Positions 1-10,627 of a DNA stretch of 64,000 nt are shown here, piece by piece. The stretch's first letter is position 1, and every line of letters begins with the position of its first letter. Origin of the DNA: Ignavibacteriales bacterium. GTDB taxonomy: Bacteria > Bacteroidota > Ignavibacteria > Ignavibacteriales > Melioribacteraceae. Below the pieces are notes generated by a model. It saw only the letters and a program-made list of their open reading frames with translations, was not told the DNA's origin and did not search any database. The DNA is taken from positions 372,001 to 436,000 of the forward strand of contig JAPLFF010000003.1 in assembly GCA_026390775.1 (NCBI GenBank), written 5' to 3'. Position numbers and translations under genes: made by a program.

Positions 1-1233
1 ACCGATTATCTGCTAAGCTTATTTATTTTACTTTTACTAAGCGCATTTTTCTCATCTTCCGAGATTGCTTTTATTGTTGGGAATAAAATTAAAATAGAAA
101 TTCGCGCACGGAAGAAAAATTTATCCGCTCTGAACGCAAGATATTTTATCAATAACCCCGATCAATTTTTCTCCACAATATTAATTTCAAATAGTACTGT
201 TAATATTGCTTTTGCATCACTCAGCTCTATATTTCTTCCTAAATTATATGGATTCAAGGAATTCGAAATTCTCTTGATATCCACTGCACTAATTCTTCTG
301 TTTGGTGAATTGATCCCGAAATATTTTGGTAGAGAACTTGCGGACCGGCTTGTTATGATCGTAGCAATTCCATTGAGGGTGATTGCTATTGTACTATATC
401 CGTTGGTAAAAATAACATCTAAAATATCTTCAGTCTTAAGTAGAACGAACTTAAAAGAGGAAGAAGAGATACAGCATCTATTCGATAAAGAAGATATCCA
501 GAATTTAATTGAAGAAAGTTCCGAAGCCGGAAAAATGGATGAAGAACAATCTGATATTATCAGCAAAGTTATTGACATACGCGAACAGCGGGTCTACGAA
601 GCAATGACCCCGCGTACCGATATTGTTGGAATTGAGATTACATCAACAATGCAAGAAGTATTAAAAACTTTTATTGATTCCGGTTACTCAAAACTTCCGG
701 TCTATGATGAAAATTTGGATGACATCAAAGGTGTGGTTTTTGGTAAAGATATTTTTAAGCAGCCGACTGATCTTAAAACCGTTATGCGTGATGTTGTCTT
801 TGTACCTGAAACCAAAAAAAGTTTGGAAATGCTTAATGAATTTTTAGATAAACAATTTTCAATTGCAATTGTGGTTGATGAATTTGGCGGGACTGCAGGA
901 ATGCTTACCGTCGAAGATTTGATAGAGGAATTATTTGGCGAGATACGAGATGAGTTTGATGATGTAGAAGAAAAAATTGCCAAAAAGATAGATGCTAATT
1001 CTTACTTAGTTAATGGTAAAGTAGAAATAGATTATCTGAATGAAGAATTAAATTTTCAAATACCCGAAGGAGATTATGAAACTATTGCCGGTTATGTAAC
1101 GTTTAGAATTGGAAGAATCCCTGTAAAAGGAGAATCATTCAAGATTCATAATTTATCGGTTCAAATATTAAAAGCAGACAAAACTAAAATAGATTTATTG
1201 AAACTTACACTAATTCCGGAAACGGAAATTTAA
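1..1233 (+). CDS. CNNM/CBS-domain hemolysin-C family membrane protein (5' partial)
   Basis: The frame is open from base 1 to a TAA at 1231, giving 410 visible residues, so the start lies outside the window. The visible N-terminus is hydrophobic and contains the SAFFSSSEIAF stretch typical of the CNNM (DUF21) membrane domain. A CBS pair follows, beginning around visible residue 200 (EAMTPRTDIVGIE), with VVDEFGGTAGMLTVEDLIEE further on, then a C-terminal CorC_HlyC domain. Proteins of this build act in the inner membrane and are linked to magnesium or other cation efflux; in Bacteroidota the related GldE supports gliding. Which of these applies cannot be read from the sequence. The rhodanese gene follows after 27 bases, possibly co-transcribed. 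Confidence 0.9.
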   Translation, partial: TDYLLSLFILLLLSAFFSSSEIAFIVGNKIKIEIRARKKNLSALNARYFINNPDQFFSTILISNSTVNIAFASLSSIFLPKLYGFKEFEILLISTALILLFGELIPKYFGRELADRLVMIVAIPLRVIAIVLYPLVKITSKISSVLSRTNLKEEEEIQHLFDKEDIQNLIEESSEAGKMDEEQSDIISKVIDIREQRVYEAMTPRTDIVGIEITSTMQEVLKTFIDSGYSKLPVYDENLDDIKGVVFGKDIFKQPTDLKTVMRDVVFVPETKKSLEMLNEFLDKQFSIAIVVDEFGGTAGMLTVEDLIEELFGEIRDEFDDVEEKIAKKIDANSYLVNGKVEIDYLNEELNFQIPEGDYETIAGYVTFRIGRIPVKGESFKIHNLSVQILKADKTKIDLLKLTLIPETEI

Positions 1234-1260
1234 CCAGATCAAATTCAGAAAGTAAAAAAT

Positions 1261-1614
1261 ATGGCATCACTCTTATCCTCTCTCTTTGAAAATCATAATT
1301 ATATACCTCACTTTGATTCAGATTCATTTGAAAGAATGATGAATGAAGAAAAGAAATCTATTCTTTTAGATGTGAGGACACTTGAAGAGAATAAAACTTT
1401 AAGAATACCTAATTCAAAGCTAATAGATATTCATAAACCTAATTTCTTAGATCAAATACGTAAACTTGATCGTTCAAAATCTTATTTTATTTATTGCCGT
1501 TCCGGAAGTAGAAGTTATTCAGCTTGCAGACAAATGAAAAGTTTGGGATTTGAGAAAGTTTACAATCTAAAAGGCGGGATTATTAACTGGGGTGGTGAGA
1601 CTGAACAAGGATAA
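1261..1614 (+). CDS. Rhodanese-like sulfurtransferase domain protein
   Basis: A 117-residue single rhodanese domain. The active-site loop reads YCRSGSRSYSA near residues 79-89, with the catalytic cysteine in place, and the C-terminal GGIINWGG motif is typical of the family. LLDVRTLEE near residue 36 is the usual early CH2A-like motif. There is no signal peptide, so it should act in the cytoplasm, moving sulfane sulfur to an unknown acceptor. The ATG has only a weak purine-rich stretch upstream. The physiological partner cannot be inferred from the neighbours. Confidence 0.9.
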   Translation: MASLLSSLFENHNYIPHFDSDSFERMMNEEKKSILLDVRTLEENKTLRIPNSKLIDIHKPNFLDQIRKLDRSKSYFIYCRSGSRSYSACRQMKSLGFEKVYNLKGGIINWGGETEQG

Positions 1615-1667
1615 TTACTTTTTCTCGACTCAGTTCCTTTTGCCTTTGCATGCAAATCATGTTATGA

Positions 1668-2890
<1,223 letters not shown>

Positions 2891-2891
<1 letters not shown>

Positions 2892-3217
2892 TGGAAATTC
2901 TTTTAGCAATGGCACCTTCACCGGATGGATCAGGCGGCGGAGGAAGTATGGTCAGCACTTTGATCATGTTCGGTGCAATCTTTGCAATCTTTTATTTCAT
3001 GATTATTCGTCCCCAGCAAAAGAGAGCAAAAGAAAGAGCAAAACTTTTATCAGCAATTGAAAAAGGCGATAAGGTTATAACAAGCGGCGGTATGCACGGT
3101 ACAATTGCCGGCATTGAAGATAAAATTGTTTTACTTGATGTTGGAAATAATGTTAAAATGAAATTCGACCGCTCTGCAATTGCTACAGTATTAAAAGAGA
3201 ACTCAGACAATAAATAA
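2891..3217 (+). CDS. yajC: Sec translocase accessory subunit YajC
   Basis: A 108-residue protein with one membrane segment (about residues 20-40, MVSTLIMFGAIFAIFYFMII) followed by RPQQKRAKERAKLLSAIEKG, the signature of YajC. The cytoplasmic part (about 50-100) has the usual GDKVITSGGMHGTI core. YajC associates with SecDF in the inner membrane. The tgt-yajC pairing is the common bacterial arrangement, although secD and secF do not follow here. The start overlaps the tgt stop by one base. Confidence 0.95.
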
Positions 3218-3232
3218 TTTACTTCCCCAAAT

Positions 3233-3291
3233 CCCCCTCTTTAGCAAGCTTGTCTACCGGCAGGCAGGGAGGGGGAACTAAAGAGGGTGGG
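3233..3291. repeat. Intergenic GC-rich inverted repeat with embedded palindrome
   Basis: The stem CCCCCTCTTTAG at 3233-3244 pairs with CTAAAGAGGG at 3278-3287. Inside the loop lies CTACCGGCAGGCAGG (3254-3268), a copy of the short palindrome also seen near 29241, 42238 and 45858. The overall layout matches three other intergenic hairpins in this window (27885, 57208, 61889). It could end yajC transcription, but there is no T-run. Confidence 0.7.
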
Positions 3292-3307
3292 TGGAATAAT
3301 TGAAGTT

Positions 3308-4198
3308 ATGAAAGAACTCGGCATAAAGGAAAATTTTCTTGCAATAGAAAAAGAATATTCCAATTACAAAGATTCTAAGATTGTAATCGTTTCCGCTCCG
3401 TTAGAAAAAACTGTTTCTTATGGTAAAGGTACAAGCAAAGGACCGGGAGAAATTTTAGAAGCTTCTCATTACGTTGAATTTTATGATGAAGAGCAGAGCA
3501 GGGAATTATGTTTTGAAAAAGGGATTTGCACGCTTGAAGCATTAAACTTTCAAAAGCTATCTGTTGAAAAATCATTTGATAAAATTTATAAAGAAGTATC
3601 AAAACACTTAGATGCCGGAAAATTTGTTGTAACGTTAGGCGGTGAGCATTCATTATCTGCTGCACCAATTAAAGCACATCATGAAAAATTCCCTAATCTT
3701 TCTATTTTACAAATTGATGCACATTCCGATCTCCGTGATAGTTACGAAGGATCAAAATATTCTCATGCAAGTGTAATGTCGAGGGTTGCTGAATTCAATT
3801 CTAATATAGTGCAGGTTGGTATCCGCGCACAGTGTAAAGAGGAAGTCGAGTTAAGAAAACGCAAGTGTATAAAAACTTTTTATGCCCGTGAAATTAAACT
3901 AGGTATGTATGGCAACAATTGGCAAGAATTAGTTGTGAATAATTTATCTGAAAATGTTTACATCACATTTGATGTTGACGGATTTGATCCATCGCTTATG
4001 CCGGCGACGGGCACAACAGAACCGGGCGGATTATTCTGGGATGAAACTATGAATCTTCTGAAAATTGTCGGACTCGAAAAAAATATTGTTGGATTTGATG
4101 TTGTAGAATTGGCTCCATCGAAATATATGCCGTCATCAAATTATATCGCAGCTAAACTCGTTTACAAAATTCTGAATTATGCCTTCATAAATCGGTAA
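3308..4198 (+). CDS. speB: Arginase/agmatinase/formiminoglutamase family ureohydrolase
   Basis: A manganese-dependent ureohydrolase of about 296 residues. Counting from the ATG at 3308, metal-binding motifs are GGEHS (His114), DAHSD (137-141) and DVDGFDP (Asp222, Asp224). The N-terminal SAPLEKTVSYGKGTSKGP and the TTEPGG loop near residue 237 fit the agmatinase (SpeB) branch, which hydrolyses agmatine to putrescine and urea; guanidinobutyrase or formiminoglutamase activity is not excluded. A GTG at 3287 in the same frame would start inside the GC-rich hairpin and add seven residues, so the ATG is preferred. The gene stands alone after the hairpin. Confidence 0.88.
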   Translation: MKELGIKENFLAIEKEYSNYKDSKIVIVSAPLEKTVSYGKGTSKGPGEILEASHYVEFYDEEQSRELCFEKGICTLEALNFQKLSVEKSFDKIYKEVSKHLDAGKFVVTLGGEHSLSAAPIKAHHEKFPNLSILQIDAHSDLRDSYEGSKYSHASVMSRVAEFNSNIVQVGIRAQCKEEVELRKRKCIKTFYAREIKLGMYGNNWQELVVNNLSENVYITFDVDGFDPSLMPATGTTEPGGLFWDETMNLLKIVGLEKNIVGFDVVELAPSKYMPSSNYIAAKLVYKILNYAFINR

Positions 4199-4270
4199 TC
4201 ATTTCTATTGAATAATTTCTTGTTTTTGAGTAAGTAGATCATGGAATTATTCACTTCATAAGAGAAAACC

Positions 4271-5596
4271 TTGAAACGTTCAATTTTATTTTTTGTTCTC
4301 GTCACTTTGGCTTTGTTAAATAGTATATCTGCCCAGCGCCAGAAAATTTATATTGGAAATATTGAAGGTGAAATTGATCTTGGAATTGCACCATATGTAA
4401 AACGAGTTGTTGAAGAAGCTGATAAGAATGGCGCCAATGCAATTATTTTTAGAATTAATACTTTTGGCGGAAGAGTTGATGCGGCAACACAAATTAAAGA
4501 TGCTATTCTCAACAGTAAAATCAGAACTATTGCTTTTATTGATAAGCGCGCAATATCAGCCGGTGCATTAATTGCGTTATCATGCGAGAAAATTGTAATG
4601 GTACCCGGTGCTTCGATGGGTGCTTCAACAGTTGTTGATCAATCCGGACAAAAACAATCTGAAAAGTATCAATCATACATGCGTTCTGAAATGAGAGCAA
4701 CGGCAGAGAAGAATAAAAGGCGGACGGATATTGCGCAAGGTATGGTTGATGAAACAATTTCCGTTGCTGATCTTAAAGACGACAGTACTAAATTAATAAC
4801 ACTTACCGCCGAAGAAGCTCTTAAATATAAAATGGCTGATACAGTTCTAACAAGTATTCAAGAGACCAAAAAATATTTTGGATTAGAAAAAGCAGAAGAA
4901 ATTTCGATCAATTCAAACTGGGCTGAAGGATTTGTCCGCTTTCTAAATAATCCGATCGTTTCTTCCTTGTTAATTATGATTGGACTTCTTGGAATCTTTA
5001 CGGAAATAAAAATGGGAGTCTGGGGTTTTCCCGGAACAATTGCTGTTATTGCTCTTGTACTATTTTTTGGTTCGGGATATATTCTTCAGCTCGCTTCGGT
5101 GATTGAGATTGTAATATTTATAGTTGGTGTAATTCTGCTTCTGATTGAAATATTTATAATACCGGGATTTGGAATCGTTGGTGTTTTAGGAATTATCATG
5201 ATGATAAGCGGATTATTCCTCGGTTTGATTGGAGATTTTGAATTAACAGACCGGTCATTAATATCCGTTGCAATTATTCAGTTAGCAGCAGTTTTTATAG
5301 GAACAGGAATATTTATTTATCTACTTTCAAAAATATTACCTAAGTCAAATATTTGGAACAGATTAATTTTGCAAGAACACAGCCCCGGTAAATCGGGATA
5401 TACAGCTAAACCAATCTTTGATCATCTCATTGGTGTTGAAGGAATAGCATTAACAAATCTACGTCCGGCCGGCTCTGCAATAATCAATGGACAAAGAATA
5501 GATGTTGTTACGGAAGGTGATTATATAAGCCATGATTCCAAAATTATTGTCAAAGCAGTAGAGGGATCTAAAATTGTAGTTGGGATAAAAAAATGA
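4271..5596 (+). CDS. NfeD-family membrane serine protease (ClpP-class domain)
   Basis: A 441-residue protein starting at TTG (4271), with no in-frame ATG nearby. It has a signal peptide (about 1-21, ending SISAQ), then a ClpP/crotonase-like protease domain. ISAGALIAL near residue 97 holds the likely catalytic serine, and TFGGR is at about 65. A hydrophobic block of several membrane helices covers about 230-360, followed by a soluble OB-fold NfeD domain at the C-terminus. Long NfeD proteins cleave hydrophobic membrane proteins and are usually encoded next to a stomatin/SPFH partner; no such partner follows here. The next gene is convergent. Confidence 0.9.
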   Translation: MKRSILFFVLVTLALLNSISAQRQKIYIGNIEGEIDLGIAPYVKRVVEEADKNGANAIIFRINTFGGRVDAATQIKDAILNSKIRTIAFIDKRAISAGALIALSCEKIVMVPGASMGASTVVDQSGQKQSEKYQSYMRSEMRATAEKNKRRTDIAQGMVDETISVADLKDDSTKLITLTAEEALKYKMADTVLTSIQETKKYFGLEKAEEISINSNWAEGFVRFLNNPIVSSLLIMIGLLGIFTEIKMGVWGFPGTIAVIALVLFFGSGYILQLASVIEIVIFIVGVILLLIEIFIIPGFGIVGVLGIIMMISGLFLGLIGDFELTDRSLISVAIIQLAAVFIGTGIFIYLLSKILPKSNIWNRLILQEHSPGKSGYTAKPIFDHLIGVEGIALTNLRPAGSAIINGQRIDVVTEGDYISHDSKIIVKAVEGSKIVVGIKK

Positions 5597-5606
5597 TCGT
5601 CATTCC

Positions 5607-5640
5607 GAACAGAGTGAGTGTAAAGACATTCACTCTGTTC
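5607..5640. terminator. Strong hairpin between convergent genes
   Basis: GAACAGAGTGAGTG (5607-5620) pairs with CATTCACTCTGTTC (5627-5640) across a 6-base loop, with one G-T wobble. It lies between the NfeD gene and the convergent lipoprotein gene and could stop transcription from both sides. There is no clear T-run, and the flanking CGTCATTCC resembles dispersed palindromic repeats, so the terminator role is inferred. Confidence 0.45.
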
Positions 5641-5655
5641 AACGTGACAGTGAGA

Positions 5656-6702
5656 TTATAACAATTCAACAATATTTTTGTTCACAGAAATATCCTTGCG
5701 GAAAGTTCTTTTCATTTTTTTCGTAGCATCCTTTGCATCAATCTGAACGCCCATTTCGATGTTGGTAGTTGTTTCACCGCGAATAACTTTGCCTTTATCA
5801 ACATTAAAAAGAATTGTACCGCCTCCGGTAACTTTAGGATCTTCAAACAAATAGTTCATTCCATTCTCAGTCCCTTTTTTATCGCCTGACCATTTTACGG
5901 AAAGTACCGCTGAAAGCTTAGCAGCTTTATCATCGCCAACCTTTACGAAATCGTTTACTTTATAGTTGATAATATTTTCAAGTTTGAAAACACCCAAACT
6001 AGCCGGTGTAGATTTCTGCCATGTTGAATCCTTACCAACTTCGTTTGTTGTTAATTCTCTAAATAAAAGTTGTGTCCTCGGTTTAAGTTCGCCTTCGCTA
6101 ATATTTTTTATCAAAGAAGCTTTTTGATCGGCGGGCATTTTTTGCATTTCGGGCTGGAGCGAAATCATTTTATCAACCATCTTATCAATTCTTGTCACTT
6201 CTAAAATTTCTCCCTTTTGATTTACTCTTGCTCTGAATGGAGTATTTGATACAGTTTCAAATTCTACATATTTCACTTTATCTTCTTTGGATACATTTGC
6301 TTTGGAATCATAGTGCAATTTTTGTCCGTTAACTTGTCCGTCAAAAATAATTTGAGAAATATTAAGTGAAAGCTCAGCAATATTATCGGCATCAACTTCT
6401 AAAACTTCGATATTGAAAAAGTAAGTCAATGTTTGATCACCGGCAGATTTCATAAGTGAATCTACTTTGATTGTTTGTTGCGATGTAGTAACCGTAATGA
6501 GTTTATAACGGAGTTTTTCACCTTTCTCGAATTTATATTTCAGAAAAACTTTTTGTCCATTCAAGTCAACACTTTTCAGATTATTTAATTCCTCTGAACT
6601 TACAGCAGGCTGATTATTTTGTTTCTCATCTTTCTTACCGCATCCTATTCCTATAACAATTAACAAAAGAAGTAATGCTATTCCGGTTAATTTACTTTTC
6701 AT
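5656..6702 (-). CDS. Hypothetical lipoprotein
   Basis: A 348-residue protein with a lipoprotein signal peptide: MKSK, a hydrophobic run, then a lipobox IGIGC with the acylated cysteine at about residue 21, followed by a charged linker. The rest is a beta-rich soluble domain with no catalytic motif that I recognise. FKLENIINYKVNDFVKVGDD and the closing TNIEMGVQIDAKD section read like an outer-membrane-attached structural or substrate-binding lipoprotein. Convergent with the NfeD gene; ndk lies upstream after about 70 bases. I cannot name a family with confidence. Confidence 0.8.
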   Translation of the reverse strand: MKSKLTGIALLLLLIVIGIGCGKKDEKQNNQPAVSSEELNNLKSVDLNGQKVFLKYKFEKGEKLRYKLITVTTSQQTIKVDSLMKSAGDQTLTYFFNIEVLEVDADNIAELSLNISQIIFDGQVNGQKLHYDSKANVSKEDKVKYVEFETVSNTPFRARVNQKGEILEVTRIDKMVDKMISLQPEMQKMPADQKASLIKNISEGELKPRTQLLFRELTTNEVGKDSTWQKSTPASLGVFKLENIINYKVNDFVKVGDDKAAKLSAVLSVKWSGDKKGTENGMNYLFEDPKVTGGGTILFNVDKGKVIRGETTTNIEMGVQIDAKDATKKMKRTFRKDISVNKNIVELL

Positions 6703-6773
6703 TTGATTCTCATTTTATGATTATAAAAATCTTCCCTTGATCATTTCACAGAAGAAGGGGAGTATGTTAAATT

Positions 6774-7217
6774 TTAGAAACCATTTATATCAAGAAGTTC
6801 TTTGCGTGAGAAGAAGTGTGAAATTTCAATTGCAGCGTTCTCACTAGAATCAGAACCATGAACAATATTTTCTTGAATACTATCAGCATATAATTTTCTA
6901 ATTGTTCCTTCTGCAGCTTTTGCCGGATCAGTTGCGCCTATTAGTTTCCGGAAATCTTCAACTGCATTTTCTTTCTCAAGTGCGATTGGAACACACGGAC
7001 CTGATGTCATATAAGTAATGAGATCATTGAAGAACGGTCTGTCTTTATGTATCGCGTAGAATCCTTTTGCTGCATCCGGTGTTAACTTAACCATTTTCAT
7101 TGCTGAAACTTTAAATCCGGCTTTCTGTATTAATGTTACTACTTTACCGATCAAATTCTTTTTTACACAATCAGGTTTAAGAATTGCGAGTGTCTTATTG
7201 TTCAATTTTCTCTCCAT
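6774..7217 (-). CDS. ndk: Nucleoside diphosphate kinase
   Basis: Transfers the terminal phosphate of ATP to other nucleoside diphosphates through a phosphohistidine. The 147-residue length is normal. The active site [12 protein letters not shown] places the catalytic histidine at residue 120, and the N-terminal [17 protein letters not shown] motif is present. The start overlaps the sucD stop by one base (TAATG on the minus strand), so it is the second gene of a sucD-ndk operon, a plausible pairing because both enzymes handle nucleoside triphosphate made by succinyl-CoA synthetase. Confidence 0.97.
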   Translation of the reverse strand: MERKLNNKTLAILKPDCVKKNLIGKVVTLIQKAGFKVSAMKMVKLTPDAAKGFYAIHKDRPFFNDLITYMTSGPCVPIALEKENAVEDFRKLIGATDPAKAAEGTIRKLYADSIQENIVHGSDSSENAAIEISHFFSRKELLDINGF

Positions 7218-8191
7218 TATTTTTTCTTTTTCTTTGTTGATATTTTTTTCTTTACAACTTTCTTAGTAATTTTTTTCTTATTGGATATTTTCTTCTTCAC
7301 GATTTTCTTCTTTCCTTTATCCAATGCTTTTTTCATTGTTATACCAATCTCTGCCGGGCTTTCTACAACATGAATACCGGCTTTTTTCATTGCAGCCATT
7401 TTTTCTGCAGCAGTTCCTTTCCCACCGGAAATAATTGCGCCAGCATGACCCATTCTTCTCCCTGGAGGTGCTGTCCTTCCGGCAATAAATCCAACAACAG
7501 GTTTCTTAACATTTTTCTTTATGAATTCTGCTGCTTCTTCTTCTGCACTTCCGCCGATTTCACCGATCATTACAATTCCTTCTGTATCTCGATCTTCATT
7601 AAATAATTTTATTATATCAATAAATCTTGAGCCGATAATCGGGTCACCGCCGATTCCAACGCATGTTGATTGACCGATTCCAAGATCAGTAAGTTGTTTA
7701 ACTGCTTCGTAGGTTAACGTACCGCTGCGCGATACAACTCCAACTTTACCTTGCTTGTGAATGAAACCAGGCATGATGCCGATCTTTGCTTTGCCCGGAG
7801 AAATTACACCGGGGCAATTTGGTCCAACCAATCGTACATTTTTTTCTTTGATCGAATTATAAACTGCGATCATATCTTTTGTGGGAATACCTTCAGTTAT
7901 GCACACAATAAATTTAATTCCTGCATTTGTTGATTCAAGTATTGCATCGGCTGCAAACGGTGGCGGAACAAAAATAGCTGATGCATCAGCTTTGGTTGCT
8001 TTAACTGCTTCAGCTACAGTGTTAAAGATCGGAACATTTGTGTCTTCAAATTTTTGACCGCCTTTACCCGGTGTTACACCTGCAACTACATTAGTGCCAT
8101 ACTCAATCATTTGTTTGGTATGAAATGAACCTTCACCGCCTGTAATTCCTTGAACTACTACTCGTGTTTTTTTGTCGAGAAGAATACTCAT
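7217..8191 (-). CDS. sucD: Succinate-CoA ligase alpha subunit with lysine-rich C-terminal tail
   Basis: TCA-cycle enzyme subunit that binds CoA and carries the phosphohistidine. The CoA-binding Rossmann part covers about residues 1-125 and the ligase domain about 145-285. The phosphohistidine is His249 in RRMGHAGAI. Homologues normally end near residue 290, but this protein runs on to 324 with 22 lysines in its last 38 residues, arranged as repeated KKKI-x-x units like a histone H1 tail. The sucC partner is not in the window. The frame remains open through the tail and ends one base inside ndk, so the extension is genuine rather than a frameshift into unrelated sequence. Confidence 0.95.
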   Translation of the reverse strand: MSILLDKKTRVVVQGITGGEGSFHTKQMIEYGTNVVAGVTPGKGGQKFEDTNVPIFNTVAEAVKATKADASAIFVPPPFAADAILESTNAGIKFIVCITEGIPTKDMIAVYNSIKEKNVRLVGPNCPGVISPGKAKIGIMPGFIHKQGKVGVVSRSGTLTYEAVKQLTDLGIGQSTCVGIGGDPIIGSRFIDIIKLFNEDRDTEGIVMIGEIGGSAEEEAAEFIKKNVKKPVVGFIAGRTAPPGRRMGHAGAIISGGKGTAAEKMAAMKKAGIHVVESPAEIGITMKKALDKGKKKIVKKKISNKKKITKKVVKKKISTKKKKK

Positions 8192-8259
8192 ATCTATTCC
8201 TTAGATTATTGATTTCAAAAATTGACTGGACAAAATTAAGAAAGGTTAAGGAATTTTAC

Positions 8260-9669
8260 CTATCTAAAATCTATACAGAATGTTATTAATTTATTTTCAT
8301 CAAACTGATTTGCCATAATTTGCATACCAATCGGTAAACCTTGATTATCTTTTCCAATTGGAATACTAATCCCCGGAATACCGGCAAGATTTGCCGAAGT
8401 TGTATAAATATCTTCAAGATACATTTCGAGCGGGTCGTTAGATTTTTCCCCTAACTTAAATGCAGTAGTTGGAGTTGTTGGTGTTAGAATCAGATCAACC
8501 TTCTTAAAGGCATCATCAAAATCATTCTTAAGTAATCTTCTAACCTTTTGAGCTTTGCGGTAGTATGCATCGTAATAACCGGCTGATAAAACATAAGTGC
8601 CGAGCATGATTCTTCGTTTCACTTCAGCACCAAATCCCTCAGTCCGGGAATTGAGATACATATTTTTCAGAGTGTTACTTTCTTTTGAGCGGTAACCGTA
8701 ACGCGCTCCGTCAAATCGTGCAAGGTTGGATGAAGCTTCTGCTGTTGTAAGTATATAATAAGTAGCGATTGAATATTCTGTATGCGGAAGTTCGATGTTA
8801 ATTATTTCATGTCCGGCTTTTTTAAACTGTTCAACTTTTTCAAGAATGGCATTTTTAATTTCTTTGTTCAATCCTTCTGCAAAATATTCTTTAGGTAAGC
8901 CGATCTTAAATTTTCTCTCTGATCTTAGATAGGAATTGAATTCCGGTACTTCAACATTCTGACTGGTAGAATCTTTTGGATCATAACCGGAAATGACAGA
9001 GAGAACAAGTGCAATGTCATAAATATTTTTTGCAAATGGACCGATTGTATCAAATGATGAAGCAAAAGCTGTTAATCCGTAACGCGAAACTCGTCCGTAA
9101 GTTGGTTTGAGTCCGTAGACACCGCAGAATGCTGCTGGCTGGCGTATTGAACCGCCGGTGTCTGTTCCGATTGAAACATCACAAAGATTTGCCGCCACCG
9201 CTACTGCAGATCCTCCGCTTGAACCACCTGGTACGCGCGAAAGATCAACCGGATTTTTTACTGCGCCAAATGCTGAGTTTTCATTTGATGAACCCATAGC
9301 AAATTCGTCGCAGTTTGTTTTACCGATAATGATTGCGTCTTCATCAATCAATTTCTGTATTGCAGTTGCTGTATAAAGCGAATTGAAATCTTTTAGAATA
9401 TTTGATGAACAGGTTAACGGTCGGTCTTTAATTGCAAGAACATCTTTAACAGCTATAACCATCCCGGCTAATTTACCTGCGCTGTTATTCTTTATTTTCT
9501 TCTCAATAAGATCAGCGCTTTCGATACAATCTTCAAAAACAAAATTATAAGCATTAAGATTGAAATTATCTTTAATCCGATTTAGAAAGGAAGCAACATT
9601 CTCGCGCAAAGAAAGTTTGCTCTCTTTTATCAAAGAAATTTTTTCGGAGTGATTTTTGTAACTCAGCAA
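8260..9669 (-). CDS. gatA: Asp/Glu-tRNA(Asn/Gln) amidotransferase subunit A
   Basis: Amidase that frees ammonia from glutamine for transamidation of Glu-tRNA(Gln) or Asp-tRNA(Asn) in the cytoplasm. The amidase-signature triad is visible: Lys75 in VIAVKDV, the cis-serine in GGSSGGSAVA (about 150-151), and the nucleophile Ser174 in GTDTGGSIRQPA. At 469 residues it is slightly shorter than usual, ending soon after the conserved LPIGMQIM motif. gatB and gatC are not adjacent. tatA lies immediately upstream on the same strand. Confidence 0.95.
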   Translation of the reverse strand: MLSYKNHSEKISLIKESKLSLRENVASFLNRIKDNFNLNAYNFVFEDCIESADLIEKKIKNNSAGKLAGMVIAVKDVLAIKDRPLTCSSNILKDFNSLYTATAIQKLIDEDAIIIGKTNCDEFAMGSSNENSAFGAVKNPVDLSRVPGGSSGGSAVAVAANLCDVSIGTDTGGSIRQPAAFCGVYGLKPTYGRVSRYGLTAFASSFDTIGPFAKNIYDIALVLSVISGYDPKDSTSQNVEVPEFNSYLRSERKFKIGLPKEYFAEGLNKEIKNAILEKVEQFKKAGHEIINIELPHTEYSIATYYILTTAEASSNLARFDGARYGYRSKESNTLKNMYLNSRTEGFGAEVKRRIMLGTYVLSAGYYDAYYRKAQKVRRLLKNDFDDAFKKVDLILTPTTPTTAFKLGEKSNDPLEMYLEDIYTTSANLAGIPGISIPIGKDNQGLPIGMQIMANQFDENKLITFCIDFR

Positions 9670-9704
9670 ATTAAATCACCGGAAGGATTTTAGAATCAGT
9701 TAAA

Positions 9705-9899
9705 TTATTTTTTTTCGTCTGAGGAATCTTTCTTATCAGTAATCTTTATGTCTTCCTGAACATCATTAAGAGCTTTTTTGAATTCTCTCATTCCTTTACC
9801 AATCCCTTGAGCAAGTTCCGGAATTTTTTTTGCACCGAAGAGTATTAAAATTACAAGGACTATTATAAGTACTTCACCAGCACCTACGTTTCCAAACAT
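9705..9899 (-). CDS. tatA: Twin-arginine translocase subunit TatA
   Basis: A 64-residue TatA/E protein with an N-terminal membrane helix (about 6-22, GAGEVLIIVLVILILFG), the hinge KKIPELAQGIGKGMREFKKA and an acidic-basic tail. It forms the protein-conducting oligomer for folded twin-arginine substrates. The compact length favours TatA over TatB. tatC is not nearby. It lies between gatA and purQ in a minus-strand run of short intergenic gaps. Confidence 0.95.
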   Translation of the reverse strand: MFGNVGAGEVLIIVLVILILFGAKKIPELAQGIGKGMREFKKALNDVQEDIKITDKKDSSDEKK

Positions 9900-9931
9900 A
9901 ATGACCTCTATTTGTTGTTATTAATTATTAT

Positions 9932-10627
9932 TTAATTAAGAAAATGCTGAGCGACCGATCTAAATATTAATGAACCATCGGTATCTCCAAGAAGAGGATT
10001 ACAGCACCGTTCGGGATGGGGCATAAGTCCCATTACATTTTTTCTCTTGTTCATTATTCCTGCAATGTTCATAAAAGAACCGTTCGGATTAGATTCCAAA
10101 TTAACTTTTCCATCTGATGAAACATAACGAAATAATATTTGATTATTCTCTTCAAGTTCTTTCAGCGTTACTTCATCTGTAAAATAATTACCTTCTCCGT
10201 GAGCAACAGGTATCTTTAAAATATTTTGTGAAATAGATTTTGTGAAAATATTTTCTTTATTCTCTATGTTAAGATGAACATCCTTGCACACAAATTTTAA
10301 CGATTCGTTTTTTATCATAACGCCGGGTAATAATCCTATCTCTAAAAGAATTTGAAATCCGTTACATATACCAATTACAACACCGCCGTTTTCGGCAAAC
10401 TTATATACAGAATCCATTATTGGTGAAAATCTTGCAATGGCACCTGTTCGGAGATAATCTCCGTACGAAAAGCCGCCGGGTAAAATAATAACATCGCTTC
10501 CTTTCAAATCTTTTTCTTTGTGCCAAAGAAATTCTGCATCATAACCTAAAACTTTTTTCACGGAGTAATAAGCATCATGATCGCAATTAGAACCGGGAAA
10601 AACAACAACTCCGAATTTGGGTTTCAT
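9932..10627 (-). CDS. purQ: Phosphoribosylformylglycinamidine synthase glutaminase subunit
   Basis: Class I glutaminase that supplies ammonia for FGAM synthesis in purine biosynthesis. The oxyanion and nucleophile motif GICNGFQIL has its catalytic cysteine at residue 88, and the C-terminal HPER of the triad is present. VVVFPGSNCDHDA at the N-terminus is family typical. The 231-residue length is normal. Its start overlaps the purS stop by four bases. The large subunit purL is not in the window. Confidence 0.97.
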   Translation of the reverse strand: MKPKFGVVVFPGSNCDHDAYYSVKKVLGYDAEFLWHKEKDLKGSDVIILPGGFSYGDYLRTGAIARFSPIMDSVYKFAENGGVVIGICNGFQILLEIGLLPGVMIKNESLKFVCKDVHLNIENKENIFTKSISQNILKIPVAHGEGNYFTDEVTLKELEENNQILFRYVSSDGKVNLESNPNGSFMNIAGIMNKRKNVMGLMPHPERCCNPLLGDTDGSLIFRSVAQHFLN

